Shown here: positions 7,718-14,904 of the stretch, piece after piece
Layout of the letters: the number at the start of each line of letters is the position of its first letter
How positions within the stretch are numbered: the first letter of the stretch is position 1
From: JAJISG01 sp964347325
Lineage (GTDB): Archaea; Thermoplasmatota; Thermoplasmata; RBG-16-68-12; JAJISG01
Direction of reading: 5' to 3'
NCBI GenBank assembly: GCA_964347325.1
Contig: CAYFYA010000018.1
Span: 1 to 34,342 of the forward strand
Length of the DNA: 34,342 nucleotides
Made by a program: the position numbers and the translations under genes
Notes under the pieces: generated by a model
What the model was told of the DNA's origin: nothing
Database searches by the model: none
What the model saw: only the letters and a program-made list of their open reading frames with translations

Positions 7718-7727
7718 GTTAAATAGG
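7718..7727 (+). promoter_or_regulatory. TATA box for the first winged-helix gene
   Basis: GTTAAATAGG, centred near 7722, predicts a start near 7748 and a leader of about 24 nt. That leader contains GGAAGG as a ribosome binding site 8 nt before the ATG at 7772. Confidence 0.6.
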
Positions 7728-7771
7728 GTATACTCAGGAACCGATTCCACAGGAGACTGGAAGGAACCGCA

Positions 7772-8080
7772 ATGAACTACATGCGAATCCTTTCGAGGCC
7801 GGAGGCGAGGAGGCTGGTCCTAGCCAGCTTCATCCAACCCCGAAGTGCGCTCGAGCTCAGCGAAATAACAGGCATCCCGATTGCTAGGTGCTATCGCGTC
7901 CTCTGGAGACTAAGGCGAGCCGGCCTCGTCGAGGTTCACGGCGTCTATATCAGGCCCACGGGCAGGGCGAAGCTCCTCTTCCGTGGCAGACCTCACGGGC
8001 TCGAGCTATTCATCAGGGACAAGAGACTGATGGCGAAGATCGGGAGACCTCGGATCTCAGAACCCTCAGAAGGCAGGTAA
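7772..8080 (+). CDS. Winged helix-turn-helix regulator (first of a tandem pair)
   Basis: This 102-residue basic protein has a winged helix at about 12-65. The region SALELSEITGIPIARCYR supplies the helix-turn-helix, followed by the recognition helix and the wing VEVHGVYIRPTG. The tail is rich in Arg and Lys. It is a paralogue of the next gene: both carry ELS...GIPIAxCYR at the same place. No ligand-binding domain is visible, so it is probably a small DNA-binding switch. It is preceded by a repeat array, a clear TATA box and a ribosome binding site, which suggests regulation at this promoter, possibly by its own product. Confidence 0.8.
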   Translation: MNYMRILSRPEARRLVLASFIQPRSALELSEITGIPIARCYRVLWRLRRAGLVEVHGVYIRPTGRAKLLFRGRPHGLELFIRDKRLMAKIGRPRISEPSEGR

Positions 8081-8104
8081 TCTCAAGTTGAATTTTCACA
8101 ATCA

Positions 8105-8113
8105 GCAATCAGA
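8105..8113 (-). promoter_or_regulatory. Motif shared by the two winged-helix promoters
   Basis: The minus strand reads TCTGATTGC. The same nine bases occur on the plus strand at 7659-7667 upstream of the paralogous gene. A second GATTG follows at once on the minus strand (ending at 8100). It lies about 25 bp before the TATA box at 8135, consistent with a shared operator. Confidence 0.4.
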
Positions 8114-8184
8114 GCAGGTAATTTGCTCACACCGCTTAAATATGGTAACGAGGGGTGGCAGGCTAGGAAGGAGGACACCTCGTA

Positions 8185-8526
8185 ATGGACCCTTTAGAAG
8201 CATCCCGCTTGATCACCGACGAGTACTCTGCCAAGATTCTCGTGGCGACCTACAAGAGAGCGAAGAGCGCCATCGAGCTCTCCCGGGAATACGGGATACC
8301 GATCGCGGCGTGCTACCGTCGCATCCACGCCTTGGAGAAGGCTGGCCTGCTGAGCTGTGTGGAGAGAGCGCTGACCCAGAAGGGGAAGCGCATCAGCCTC
8401 TACATGTCACAGCTCCGCAACGCCTACATCTTCTTCGAGAACGGCAAGCTCCGGGTCAGGTTCCAGCTGGCTTCGGGAGTAACAAAGGACTTCGGCGGAG
8501 ACTGGAAAGCCGTCGAGTCGGAGTGA
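8185..8526 (+). CDS. Winged helix-turn-helix regulator (second of a tandem pair)
   Basis: This 113-residue protein is paralogous to its upstream neighbour. The winged helix covers about 15-68 with SAIELSREYGIPIAACYR as its helix-turn-helix. The C-terminal part (YIFFENGKLRVRFQ) forms a short beta region that may mediate dimerisation. The gene has its own TATA box (CTTAAATATGG at 8135-8145) and a strong ribosome binding site, AGGAGGA, about 10 nt before the ATG. The two regulators are therefore separately transcribed although adjacent. A strong hairpin follows the stop. Targets are unknown; the shared promoter motif suggests cross- or auto-regulation. Confidence 0.8.
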   Translation: MDPLEASRLITDEYSAKILVATYKRAKSAIELSREYGIPIAACYRRIHALEKAGLLSCVERALTQKGKRISLYMSQLRNAYIFFENGKLRVRFQLASGVTKDFGGDWKAVESE

Positions 8527-8551
8527 ATATAACCCCTCCTCCACAACCCAA

Positions 8552-8577
8552 GGCAGGCCCAATCTTCTGGGCCTGCC
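8552..8577 (+). terminator. Hairpin terminator after the winged-helix pair
   Basis: GGCAGGCCCA (8552-8561) and TGGGCCTGCC (8568-8577) form a perfect 10-bp stem with a 6-nt loop, followed by a long pyrimidine tract. It lies 25 nt after the stop codon. Hairpin terminators are not the main archaeal mechanism, so it could instead protect the 3' end. The gap from 8527 to 8716 holds this element and the pyrB promoter only. Confidence 0.55.
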
Positions 8578-8716
8578 GCCCTCTCTCCTCTCCTCTCTAG
8601 CTTCCTCCACCTAAGAATCGAGAAGCCGTGGGAAACGATAGTCGTTGGTTTCGAGGTTCGTCCCCAGGAACTGGGAAAAGCTCTTTAGCCCGTCTCCCCT
8701 CCCTTCTACGGTCAGA

Positions 8717-9640
8717 ATGGAGTTCAAGGGAAGGGACCTGATATCCATCGCGGACGTCTCGAAGAGTGACATCTTCCGGGTGCTCAAGAAGGCCCGGACC
8801 CTTGTCCCCATCGCTCAGGGGGAGAAGGCTGACGAACGACTGAAGGGAAGGGTGATGGCTACCCTCTTCTTCGAGGCGAGCACCCGGACTCGGTTGTCCT
8901 TTGAGAGTGCCATTCAGCGCCTTGGAGGACGCGTTCTCAGCTTCGGCACTCCTGAAGCCTCCTCCGTGGCCAAGGGGGAGACCCTGGCGGACACGATCCG
9001 CATGGTGGAGGCCTACTCCGATGTTCTGGTGCTGAGGCACCCCCAGGAGGGGGCCGCTCGTCTGGCTGCTGACTTCTCTGAGAAGCCCGTGATCAACGCC
9101 GGGGACGGAGCGGGCCAGCATCCCACACAGACCCTGTTGGACCTCTTCACTATCTGGGACGAGAAGGGCGTCATCGAGGGAAATCGGATCGTCCTCGTTG
9201 GGGACCTGAAGTATGGGCGCACGGTCCACTCCTTGGTGTACGCTCTGGCCCTCTTAGGAGCCGAACTCACCTTCGTCTCCCCGCCCTCACTGCGAATGCC
9301 GCGGGAGATAGTGGAGATGGTCCACGAGCTCGGGCACAAGCCGAAGGAGGTCGTGGATCTGATGGATGCGATGAAGGACGCTGACGTTCTCTACGTAACC
9401 CGGATCCAGAAGGAGAGGTTCCCCGACCCCCAGGAGTACCAGAGCGTTGCGGGGATCTACCGCATCGACTTGCATGCTCTGAGGGACGCGAAGAAGGACG
9501 TTATCATCATGCACCCCCTTCCCAGGGTCACGGAGATTGCGCCGGAGGTTGACAGGACGCCCCACGCCATATACTTCAAGCAGGCCTTCAATGGAGTCCC
9601 CGTACGGATGGCCTTGCTGAGCCTCATCCTGGGGGGATAG
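8717..9640 (+). CDS. pyrB: Aspartate carbamoyltransferase catalytic subunit
   Basis: This 307-residue enzyme joins carbamoyl phosphate and aspartate, the committed step of pyrimidine synthesis. The carbamoyl-phosphate loop STRTR is at 55-59, K86 (VAKGET) is the mobile-loop lysine, and HPTQ is at 135-138. LVGDLKYGRTVHS and MHPLPRVTEI complete the active site. The length is normal. The frame is open 24 codons upstream, but the ATG at 8717 fits the family start. A TATA-like GCTCTTTAGC lies about 34 bp before it. The stop is one base before the pyrI start, so the two subunits are made as an operon and should assemble into the allosteric holoenzyme. Confidence 0.97.
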   Translation: MEFKGRDLISIADVSKSDIFRVLKKARTLVPIAQGEKADERLKGRVMATLFFEASTRTRLSFESAIQRLGGRVLSFGTPEASSVAKGETLADTIRMVEAYSDVLVLRHPQEGAARLAADFSEKPVINAGDGAGQHPTQTLLDLFTIWDEKGVIEGNRIVLVGDLKYGRTVHSLVYALALLGAELTFVSPPSLRMPREIVEMVHELGHKPKEVVDLMDAMKDADVLYVTRIQKERFPDPQEYQSVAGIYRIDLHALRDAKKDVIIMHPLPRVTEIAPEVDRTPHAIYFKQAFNGVPVRMALLSLILGG

Positions 9641-9641
9641 A

Positions 9642-10097
9642 GTGAAGGAGCTGAAGGTTACCCCGATCAAGAACGGCACCGTCATCGACCACATCAGGAG
9701 CGGGATGGCCCTCAAGGTCCTGAAGATTCTAGGAATTGGTGAGGACATCAAGTCCACTGTCAGCGTCGTGATACACGTCCCCAGCGCCCACGAGGAGTGG
9801 AAGGACATCGTGAAGGTGGAGGATCGGGAGCTCAGCCCCAGAGAGGTGGACAAGATTGCCCTAATAGCGCCCGATGCGACTATCAACATAATCAGGAACT
9901 TCAGCGTGGCCGAGAAGTACAAGGTCCAGATTCCTGCCGTCGCCCGGGGGATCCTGAAGTGCGCCAATCCCAGCTGTATCACGAATAGCAACGAGCCGCT
10001 GGAGACGGAGTTCATCGTGAAGTCCAAGAGTCCTCTAAGACTTCGGTGCAAGTACTGTGAGCGGGAGCTTGAGGATGTGGCAAGCCACCTGCTCTAG
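9642..10097 (+). CDS. pyrI: Aspartate carbamoyltransferase regulatory subunit
   Basis: This 151-residue regulatory chain binds nucleotides and tunes PyrB. The allosteric domain holds GTVIDHI (12-18). The C-terminal zinc domain has C107, C112, C136 and C139 in the usual Cys4 spacing and docks on PyrB. The GTG start at 9642 follows the pyrB stop by one base, indicating translational coupling. The ankyrin gene's open frame begins directly after the pyrI stop codon. The length and order match archaeal pyrBI operons. Confidence 0.97.
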   Translation: MKELKVTPIKNGTVIDHIRSGMALKVLKILGIGEDIKSTVSVVIHVPSAHEEWKDIVKVEDRELSPREVDKIALIAPDATINIIRNFSVAEKYKVQIPAVARGILKCANPSCITNSNEPLETEFIVKSKSPLRLRCKYCERELEDVASHLL

Positions 10098-10121
10098 ATG
10101 AGGTCATGGGGCGGAGCAACC

Positions 10122-10781
10122 ATGAAAAAAGACTTAGTGGAGGCTGTTGAGGTGGGGGACGTTGAGCTGGTAGCCAAGATTCTGGACGAAAACCCATCCC
10201 TCGGACGGGCAAAGTCCAGGGAGGGAAGCCTCATATTGACGGCCGTTTTCCGAGGCCACAAGGACGTGGCGGATCTGCTCGTCGAGAGATTCCCCGACCT
10301 CGGCATTCACGAGGCCGCCGTGCTGGGGAAGCCAAATACGATCGATGCGCTTCTCGAGAGCGATCCCGCCCTGGTGGACGCTGAAACCGAGGATGGATTC
10401 ACTCCCCTCGGTCTGGCGGCCTTCTTCGGCTATCAAGACGTCGCCGAGACTCTCCTTCTGAGGGGGGCCGCGATAGACAAGGTAATGAAGAGCGTGAATC
10501 GGAACACTCCACTGGACGCCGCTGTCTCCGCGAATCATCGGGAGGTGGTTTTGTTGCTCCTCAAGAGAGGCGCGGAGGTGAGCCCCAAGGCCGCCGGTGG
10601 CTATACGCCGCTGCATAAGGCGGCTTTCGCTGGGAACACCGAGATGGTGAGTCTCCTCCTGGAGCACGGGGCAGACGCAGGCGCCGAGACGGACGAGGGT
10701 AGGACGCCCCTTGACATCGCTGTGGAGAGGGGTCATGCCGAGGCCGCTGAGGCCCTCCGTGATCACGAGTCCAATAGCTGA
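10122..10781 (+). CDS. Ankyrin-repeat protein
   Basis: This roughly 219-residue protein is built almost wholly of ankyrin repeats of about 33 residues. Clear units contain DGFTPLGLAAFFGYQDVAE, NTPLDAAVSANHREVVLLL, GYTPLHKAAFAGNTEMVSLL and GRTPLDIAVERGHAEAAEAL. There is no signal peptide or enzymatic domain, so it is likely a cytosolic protein-binding scaffold. The ATG at 10122 gives the usual start of this protein type. An in-frame ATG at 10098 abuts the pyrI stop and would add 8 residues. It is probably the third cistron of the pyrBI transcript, though a functional link is not shown. Confidence 0.88.
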   Translation: MKKDLVEAVEVGDVELVAKILDENPSLGRAKSREGSLILTAVFRGHKDVADLLVERFPDLGIHEAAVLGKPNTIDALLESDPALVDAETEDGFTPLGLAAFFGYQDVAETLLLRGAAIDKVMKSVNRNTPLDAAVSANHREVVLLLLKRGAEVSPKAAGGYTPLHKAAFAGNTEMVSLLLEHGADAGAETDEGRTPLDIAVERGHAEAAEALRDHESNS

Positions 10782-10786
10782 ACCCG

Positions 10787-10804
10787 AGGCCTCTCGCGAG
10801 GCCT
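10787..10804 (+). terminator. Possible hairpin after the pyrBI-ankyrin operon
   Basis: AGGCCT (10787-10792) and AGGCCT (10799-10804) are self-complementary and can form a 6-bp stem with a 6-nt loop just after the ankyrin stop. No U-tract follows; the next promoter (AAAAGCTTTATA) begins at once. Confidence 0.25.
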
Positions 10805-10858
10805 GGAAAAGCTTTATACTCCCATACCATTCTGGTGCCACTCCAGAAGGGATGGGAA

Positions 10859-11143
10859 ATGCTACGCGAAATCTCTGAGCTCATAGGCCTTTCAGTGTAC
10901 ACCCAGAGCGGCGTGTACCTGGGGGAGGTCACCAACGTGGTGATAGACATCGAACGGGGCCGCGTGGACGGCCTCTACCTCGCCACCTCCAATGCCGCCC
11001 TCGTCGAAGGTGGTAAAGCGGTCAGCGTGCCATACCGCTGGATCCAGAGCGTGGGTGACATAGTCATCCTCAGGCACTTCCCCAAGCGGGTCACCCTGCG
11101 GAAGTCTCCCGGGAAAGCTGCGCCCCTAATCCCTCAGGGGTAG
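10859..11143 (+). CDS. PRC-barrel domain protein
   Basis: This 94-residue protein is a single PRC-barrel, the beta-barrel found in RimM and photosynthetic reaction centre H chains. The strands LIGLSVYTQSGVYLGEV and VVIDIERGRVDGLYL are typical, with YRWIQSVGDIVIL following. Archaeal stand-alone PRC proteins are widespread and mostly uncharacterised; proposed roles include RNA metabolism and, in haloarchaea, division-site assembly (CdpB-type). The ATG at 10859 is preferred over the GTG at 10835. AGGGATGG precedes it, and the TATA box AGCTTTATACT near 10813 puts the transcript start at about 10840. The 3' end overlaps the opposing adenosyltransferase gene by 10 bp. Confidence 0.85.
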   Translation: MLREISELIGLSVYTQSGVYLGEVTNVVIDIERGRVDGLYLATSNAALVEGGKAVSVPYRWIQSVGDIVILRHFPKRVTLRKSPGKAAPLIPQG

Positions 11144-11676
11144 CTCGGGTTCCTCTCCTCCACCCCGGCCTCCAGGTTGGCGTGAAGGGCAAGAGCGTAC
11201 AGCAGAGACGATAGCCTGTTCAGGTACCTCAATATCTGTGGGTTGAGTTCCTCCTTGGCGGCAAGCGTTACAACTCTCCGCTCTGCCTTTCTTGCGACGG
11301 CCCGCGCATAGTGCAGAAGGGCAGATTGCTGGGACCCCCCTGGGAGGACGAAGGCCTGCTGCCTCCCTACTCTCCTCTTATAATCGTCCGTGGCCCTCTC
11401 CAGGCTCTCCACCGCCGCCTCCGCGAGCGGAGGTGTCGTGCTCGGCTTGTCCGACCCTCGCCCGATCTCCGCACCCAGGGTGAAGAGGCTGTTCTGGACT
11501 GACTCGAGGATTCTTATGACCTCGGCGTCCTGGAGGAACGAGATGGCCATCCCCAGGGCGGCGTTGAGCTCGTCCACAGCGCCAAGGGCCTCAATCCTCT
11601 CGTGGTCCTTCCGGACCCTGGAGCCGCCAAGCAGGTCCGTCTCACCCTTGTCTCCCCGGCGCGTGTAGAGGGCCAT
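11134..11676 (-). CDS. ATP:cob(I)alamin adenosyltransferase, PduO type
   Basis: This 180-residue enzyme transfers the adenosyl group of ATP to cob(I)alamin, making adenosylcobalamin. The N-terminal ATP motif YTRRGDKGETDL is at 4-14. The helix motif AVDELNAALG is at 33-42, FVLPGGS follows, and the C-terminal LNRLSSLLYALA matches the family's last helix. The length is normal for PduO/MMAB. A TATA-like CTATTAAG centred 28 bp before the ATG indicates a leaderless start. Its product is the cofactor of methylmalonyl-CoA mutase, whose gene lies about 14 kb away, so this enzyme likely serves that pathway and possibly others. Confidence 0.93.
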   Translation of the reverse strand: MALYTRRGDKGETDLLGGSRVRKDHERIEALGAVDELNAALGMAISFLQDAEVIRILESVQNSLFTLGAEIGRGSDKPSTTPPLAEAAVESLERATDDYKRRVGRQQAFVLPGGSQQSALLHYARAVARKAERRVVTLAAKEELNPQILRYLNRLSSLLYALALHANLEAGVEERNPSYP

Positions 11677-11775
11677 GAGGCCCCTATGAGCAGACCTCCT
11701 CTTAATAGTGGAGCCAGGAGCCTATCCCTTTTTAGGGAAGGGGTTTTTGTCCTCCCAGGGGCCAGGAGTGGGATC

Positions 11776-12174
11776 ATGGAGTACAGTTTCGCTCTGCTCG
11801 AAGCAAAGGATCTGAAGCCTCACGAAGCCCTCATCCCCGAACTCCTGGAGGAGACGAGGAGGGCGATCGAGAAGGATGGATTCGTGAAGATCCCAATCCT
11901 GGTGGAGGACAGGCATCACATAATCCTTGACGGTCACCACCGACATCAGGCCCTGCTGGACATGGGATGCAGGCGTGTCCCCGTATTCCTGGTGGACTAC
12001 TTCCAGGATGACATCGAGGTCACCACGTGGCCTGGGGCCATCGTCGATAGGATCTCCAAGGAGGAGGTGGTGGCAAGGGTGCTGGAGGGAGGTGTCTTCC
12101 CCCCGAAGACCACCAGGCACATCGTACACAGTCGCCTCGAAGAGATCAGGGTGGAGCTTGAGGAACTTCTATAG
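11776..12174 (+). CDS. ParB/sulfiredoxin-fold protein, SerK-like (free serine kinase family)
   Basis: This 132-residue protein has the ParB N-terminal-like fold. The nucleotide loop is ILDGHHRHQAL (50-60, with DGHHR at 52-56), followed by VPVFLVDYF and TTW. This pattern resembles the archaeal ADP-dependent serine kinase SerK, which makes O-phosphoserine for cysteine and serine metabolism, but it is shorter than the founding SerK as I recall it. No ParB DNA-binding or CTPase partner domain is present, so plasmid partition is unlikely. The ATG at 11776 is supported by GGAGTGGG and by family-like sequence beginning there. A TATA-like CTTTTTAGG lies about 44 bp upstream. Its stop is one base from the convergent trm56 stop. 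The substrate is inferred. Confidence 0.65.
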   Translation: MEYSFALLEAKDLKPHEALIPELLEETRRAIEKDGFVKIPILVEDRHHIILDGHHRHQALLDMGCRRVPVFLVDYFQDDIEVTTWPGAIVDRISKEEVVARVLEGGVFPPKTTRHIVHSRLEEIRVELEELL

Positions 12175-12175
12175 C

Positions 12176-12688
12176 CTACTCCACCACCTTACCTCTGGGG
12201 GACGGTATTACCCTCATTCTCCCTGAAAACTCCTTGCGGATCCCCTCCCCCTTGAGCAGCCGGTCAAGGAAAACGGCGAGGGCAGCAACCTCAGAGTGGG
12301 GTTGGTTGCCCACAGCCACGTTGAAGTCGGCCAGATCGAAGACCTCTCCTGGCATCTTCCCCGCCCCCACGACAACCAACAGGTCTTCATCGGGGACCCT
12401 CTCCAACACATCGTCTAGATGCTCCCCATACATCGTCAGGTGGACCACTTTCCCCTTCCACTCACGGGTCGCTCGCTTCCACTTAACTCCAGTTCTTATC
12501 GTGAAGGGCCCACCGAACCTTTCTACGGCATCCGCTACGATTCTCTCGAGTTCCTCGTCCCGCTCATCCACCCAGACTTCATCGGCTCCGAAGGCCCGTC
12601 CGACGAGGGCCACGTGTGTGGTGACCCGGCTATCCCTCGGTATCCGATGTCCTATCCTGAGGACGACGATTCGCGGCACGGTGCGCAC
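12176..12688 (-). CDS. tRNA (cytidine-56 2'-O)-methyltransferase Trm56
   Basis: This 170-residue SPOUT-family methylase modifies C56 in the T-loop of archaeal tRNAs and is essentially archaea-specific. Seen are the N-terminal VLRIGHRIPRDSRVTTHVAL, HLTMYGEHLDD in the middle, and the trefoil-knot region VVVGAGKMPGEVF and NVAVGNQPHSEVAALAVF. The start is GTG at 12688, 5 bp after the stop of the upstream ArsR-like gene, so the pair forms an operon. It is worth noting that another tRNA in this window carries an intron within the very loop this enzyme methylates. Confidence 0.93.
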   Translation of the reverse strand: MRTVPRIVVLRIGHRIPRDSRVTTHVALVGRAFGADEVWVDERDEELERIVADAVERFGGPFTIRTGVKWKRATREWKGKVVHLTMYGEHLDDVLERVPDEDLLVVVGAGKMPGEVFDLADFNVAVGNQPHSEVAALAVFLDRLLKGEGIRKEFSGRMRVIPSPRGKVVE

Positions 12689-12693
12689 CAGCC

Positions 12694-13188
12694 CTATGCC
12701 TCGAACCTCTCCACCCTGTGACCCCTGAAATCCAGGCGCGAGGACCTCTTGATGACACTTTTTAGCATGACCTGGCTCATGTCCAGCTCCTCCGCCAGGT
12801 CCCCTGCGAACTTGCCCTGCTTCCCCACAGCATCGAAGATCCTGCCCTCCAGCTGCCGGTAGTCGTCGTCGGGCATCATGGCCACCTGGAGAACGTCGCT
12901 GATCTCATGAACCGGGGAAGAGGCGCTGATGTGAAGGCTCGTGTAGAAGGAATGGTAGGCCTTCACGGGACCCCCATCGCCGGCCTGCCACTTGGTCTCG
13001 ACGAGCCGCATCTTCTCAAAGAGGCGCAGGGCATCCAGACCTTCTTCACCATACCGGTCCTTGATCTGCGCTTCGGTGAGCCAGTCATGGGTCAGTTCCC
13101 TGAAGACCTCCTTCTTCGTAGCCGTATCAACGGCCCTGAGGATGGGCACTAGGTCTGAGGGCTCATTGATAACCTTAATCCTATTCAT
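12694..13188 (-). CDS. ArsR-like winged-helix protein, partner of Trm56
   Basis: This 164-residue protein has an N-terminal winged helix (about 20-85: ATKKEVFRELTHDWLTEAQI, then a wing ending KAYHSFYTSLHIS). A C-terminal helical domain follows, with a second HTH-like segment (AGDLAEELDMSQVMLKSVI). It resembles archaeal ArsR-family annotated proteins, and I recall it near trm56 in other archaea, but this was not checked. The ATG is preceded by AGGGATAG, and a TATA-like CTTTTTATCC lies about 35 bp upstream. It may regulate its own operon; no metal-binding Cys pair of classical ArsR sensors is visible. Confidence 0.7.
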   Translation of the reverse strand: MNRIKVINEPSDLVPILRAVDTATKKEVFRELTHDWLTEAQIKDRYGEEGLDALRLFEKMRLVETKWQAGDGGPVKAYHSFYTSLHISASSPVHEISDVLQVAMMPDDDYRQLEGRIFDAVGKQGKFAGDLAEELDMSQVMLKSVIKRSSRLDFRGHRVERFEA

Positions 13189-13267
13189 CAGGCTCTATCC
13201 CTTGTAATGATTCGTGCGGATAAAAAGATTGGCCAGCCTCAAAAACGGCCCTTGTCAGGGAGGAAAC

Positions 13268-14494
13268 CTACTCCGCCAGTAACTCGAGAAACCTCTCGAA
13301 GTACTTCTTCTCGGCCAGGATGCCCTCCCTCTCTAGCTCCTTGTTGGCGACCGACAGGATGGCGTGAGGTCCGAGGCCGTAACCGCTCTCCCGATTCTCG
13401 CTGATCCTGGCCATGACCTCCTCCTCCCTAGCCTGGAAGTACCTCTCAAGCTTGCGACGGGCCAACCTCCTCAAGGCCTCCCTCCGCCAATCCGCCGTGC
13501 CTTCGTCCTCCTGGAGTTCGTCGTGGAGGTAGTGGGTAGCCAGCGCCCTCTCGTGACCCTCTGTGACAGGGAAAACCAAGCCCCGCCGGTTCTCCCAAGC
13601 CGTCGGGATAGTCTCCGGTCCCAGGTCCTCTATGCGAGGCACCACCGCGGTGGCGCGGTAGAGGAGGTTCAACTCGAGGTGATCGACCCTCTTGGAGGGA
13701 CGTACCCTGCGCCCCTCATCAATTGCCTCGGCCAGCAGCTGCATTGGGGAGGTCGTCCCAGTTTCCTGGGCGCGCCCCTCCAGGCCCTCAACGCATCGCA
13801 GGGGCCCATACGACCTGCTCAGCCAGAACTTTGGTGGTTTGGATGTCCACGGGTCTCCATCCGGGGGGATTCGCACGGCGCTGAACTGGAAGTCTAGGCC
13901 CTCCTCCACGGCTTTCAGGATGCCACACCGGAGGCCGGCTTGGATGGAGGTGTCGTCGAGACTGGAGACCTTGTCGATTTCATCCCTTCCTACAGGCCCC
14001 GTCTCCTGAATATGCAGGAGCAGCTCCCTGCGGGCATCATCCGAGAGCCACTGAAACCAACCAAGTAGGGCCGACGGATCCTTGAGACGAGGTATCGGGT
14101 GGTCGCGGCCGACGCGGCATCCGTCGGGCAGGCACAGCTCTCCATGGCGCTCTACGCTGGTGTCGACCTCCACGATTTCCTCGCCGCTCGGCAGGGGAGG
14201 CGGACGGATGACCAGGTCGGAGTTCAGGAAGAAGTAGCTCTCGCGTCCGTCCGTGAGCGCCACGAGTAGCCCAGACTCCTGACCTCTCTCAAGGGCGTCC
14301 CCAAGATTGTCCCGGGGTTCACCACTGCCTCTCAATCTGAGGTATTGGGAACGGAAGGGGTGTTTTAGGATCTCCGCCCTATTCAGGGGTTGAAACAGCG
14401 TTAGGAGGTACACGACGCTTGACGAGACGTCTTCCCGCATGTATGAGCCGACAAGGGCCGGGTCAAAGCTGCCGCTCTCCATCTCTGAGCCCAC
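13268..14494 (-). CDS. Unrecognised 408-residue soluble protein with possible winged-helix N-terminus
   Basis: I do not recognise this family. The protein is soluble and charged, with no signal peptide or membrane segment. Residues 20-95 (VYLLTLFQPLNRAEILKH and following) look like a winged helix. A central mixed region contains a second HTH-like stretch (GPVGRDEIDKVSSLDDTSIQ). The C-terminal third is strongly helical and basic-acidic (ALRRLARRKLERYF, REEEVMARISENR). The start is GTG at 14494 after GGGATG; an in-frame ATG at 14482 is the alternative. A TATA-like CTTATAAACC lies near 14541. Codon use looks like that of its neighbours. It could be a lineage-specific regulator, but no function is assigned. 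Confidence 0.7.
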   Translation of the reverse strand: MGSEMESGSFDPALVGSYMREDVSSSVVYLLTLFQPLNRAEILKHPFRSQYLRLRGSGEPRDNLGDALERGQESGLLVALTDGRESYFFLNSDLVIRPPPLPSGEEIVEVDTSVERHGELCLPDGCRVGRDHPIPRLKDPSALLGWFQWLSDDARRELLLHIQETGPVGRDEIDKVSSLDDTSIQAGLRCGILKAVEEGLDFQFSAVRIPPDGDPWTSKPPKFWLSRSYGPLRCVEGLEGRAQETGTTSPMQLLAEAIDEGRRVRPSKRVDHLELNLLYRATAVVPRIEDLGPETIPTAWENRRGLVFPVTEGHERALATHYLHDELQEDEGTADWRREALRRLARRKLERYFQAREEEVMARISENRESGYGLGPHAILSVANKELEREGILAEKKYFERFLELLAE

Positions 14495-14610
14495 GAGCGC
14501 ATCCCTTCGTTCTGCGGACCTGGATGGAGTAACCGGTTTATAAGAATAGTCCTAACGGGCCAACCCCCGAAGCTTTTTCTCTGAAGGCCTGTTACTCCCG
14601 CGGGACATCC

Positions 14611-14904
14611 ATGATGGTTAAGGATCTAAGGCCTCGGAACAAAGTGCCTTCCCTCGAGTTGGTGGTAACCGAGAAGGGCGAGCCGAGAAACTTCACCAGC
14701 CGCGACGGCGTCAGCGGCAAGGTGTGCGATGCACGGGGGCGCGACTCCGACGGGGACACGGTCGGCCTTACTCTCTGGAATGAAGAGATCGATCGCGTCA
14801 ACGTCAATGATCGAGTGAAGATAGTCGATGGTTGGGCTAGCGAGTGGCAGGGCAACCTTCAGGTCAGCGCCGGCCGCTACGGGAAGCTGGAGATTCTAGA
14901 GTAG
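14611..14904 (+). CDS. Small single OB-fold protein (SOSS-B/RPA-like)
   Basis: This 97-residue protein is a single OB fold with the ssDNA-binding pattern of archaeal RPA and human SOSS-B. It opens VKDLRPRNKVPSLELVVTEK, then GKVCDARGRD, the strand VGLTLWNEEIDRVNVNDRVKI, and the closing GNLQVSAGRYGKLEIL. It has no acidic tail or zinc finger. It differs from the larger OB protein at 7162 by lacking the N-terminal helical region. The ATG at 14611 (or the adjacent one at 14614) lies about 35 bp after a TATA-like AGCTTTTTCT. The 3' end overlaps the convergent kinase-like gene by 9 bp. A role in ssDNA handling is inferred from the fold. Confidence 0.8.
   Translation: MMVKDLRPRNKVPSLELVVTEKGEPRNFTSRDGVSGKVCDARGRDSDGDTVGLTLWNEEIDRVNVNDRVKIVDGWASEWQGNLQVSAGRYGKLEILE

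Noticed and set aside
8088..8600. Plus-strand open frame overlapping the second winged-helix gene in another frame
   Set aside because: It spans the promoter, the ribosome binding site and the downstream hairpin. The frame starting at 8185 has a clear family match.
11776..12174. ParB partition protein
   Set aside because: Only the nucleotide-binding fold with DGHHR is present, with no DNA-binding or dimerisation domain and no ParA neighbour. A SerK-like role fits better.
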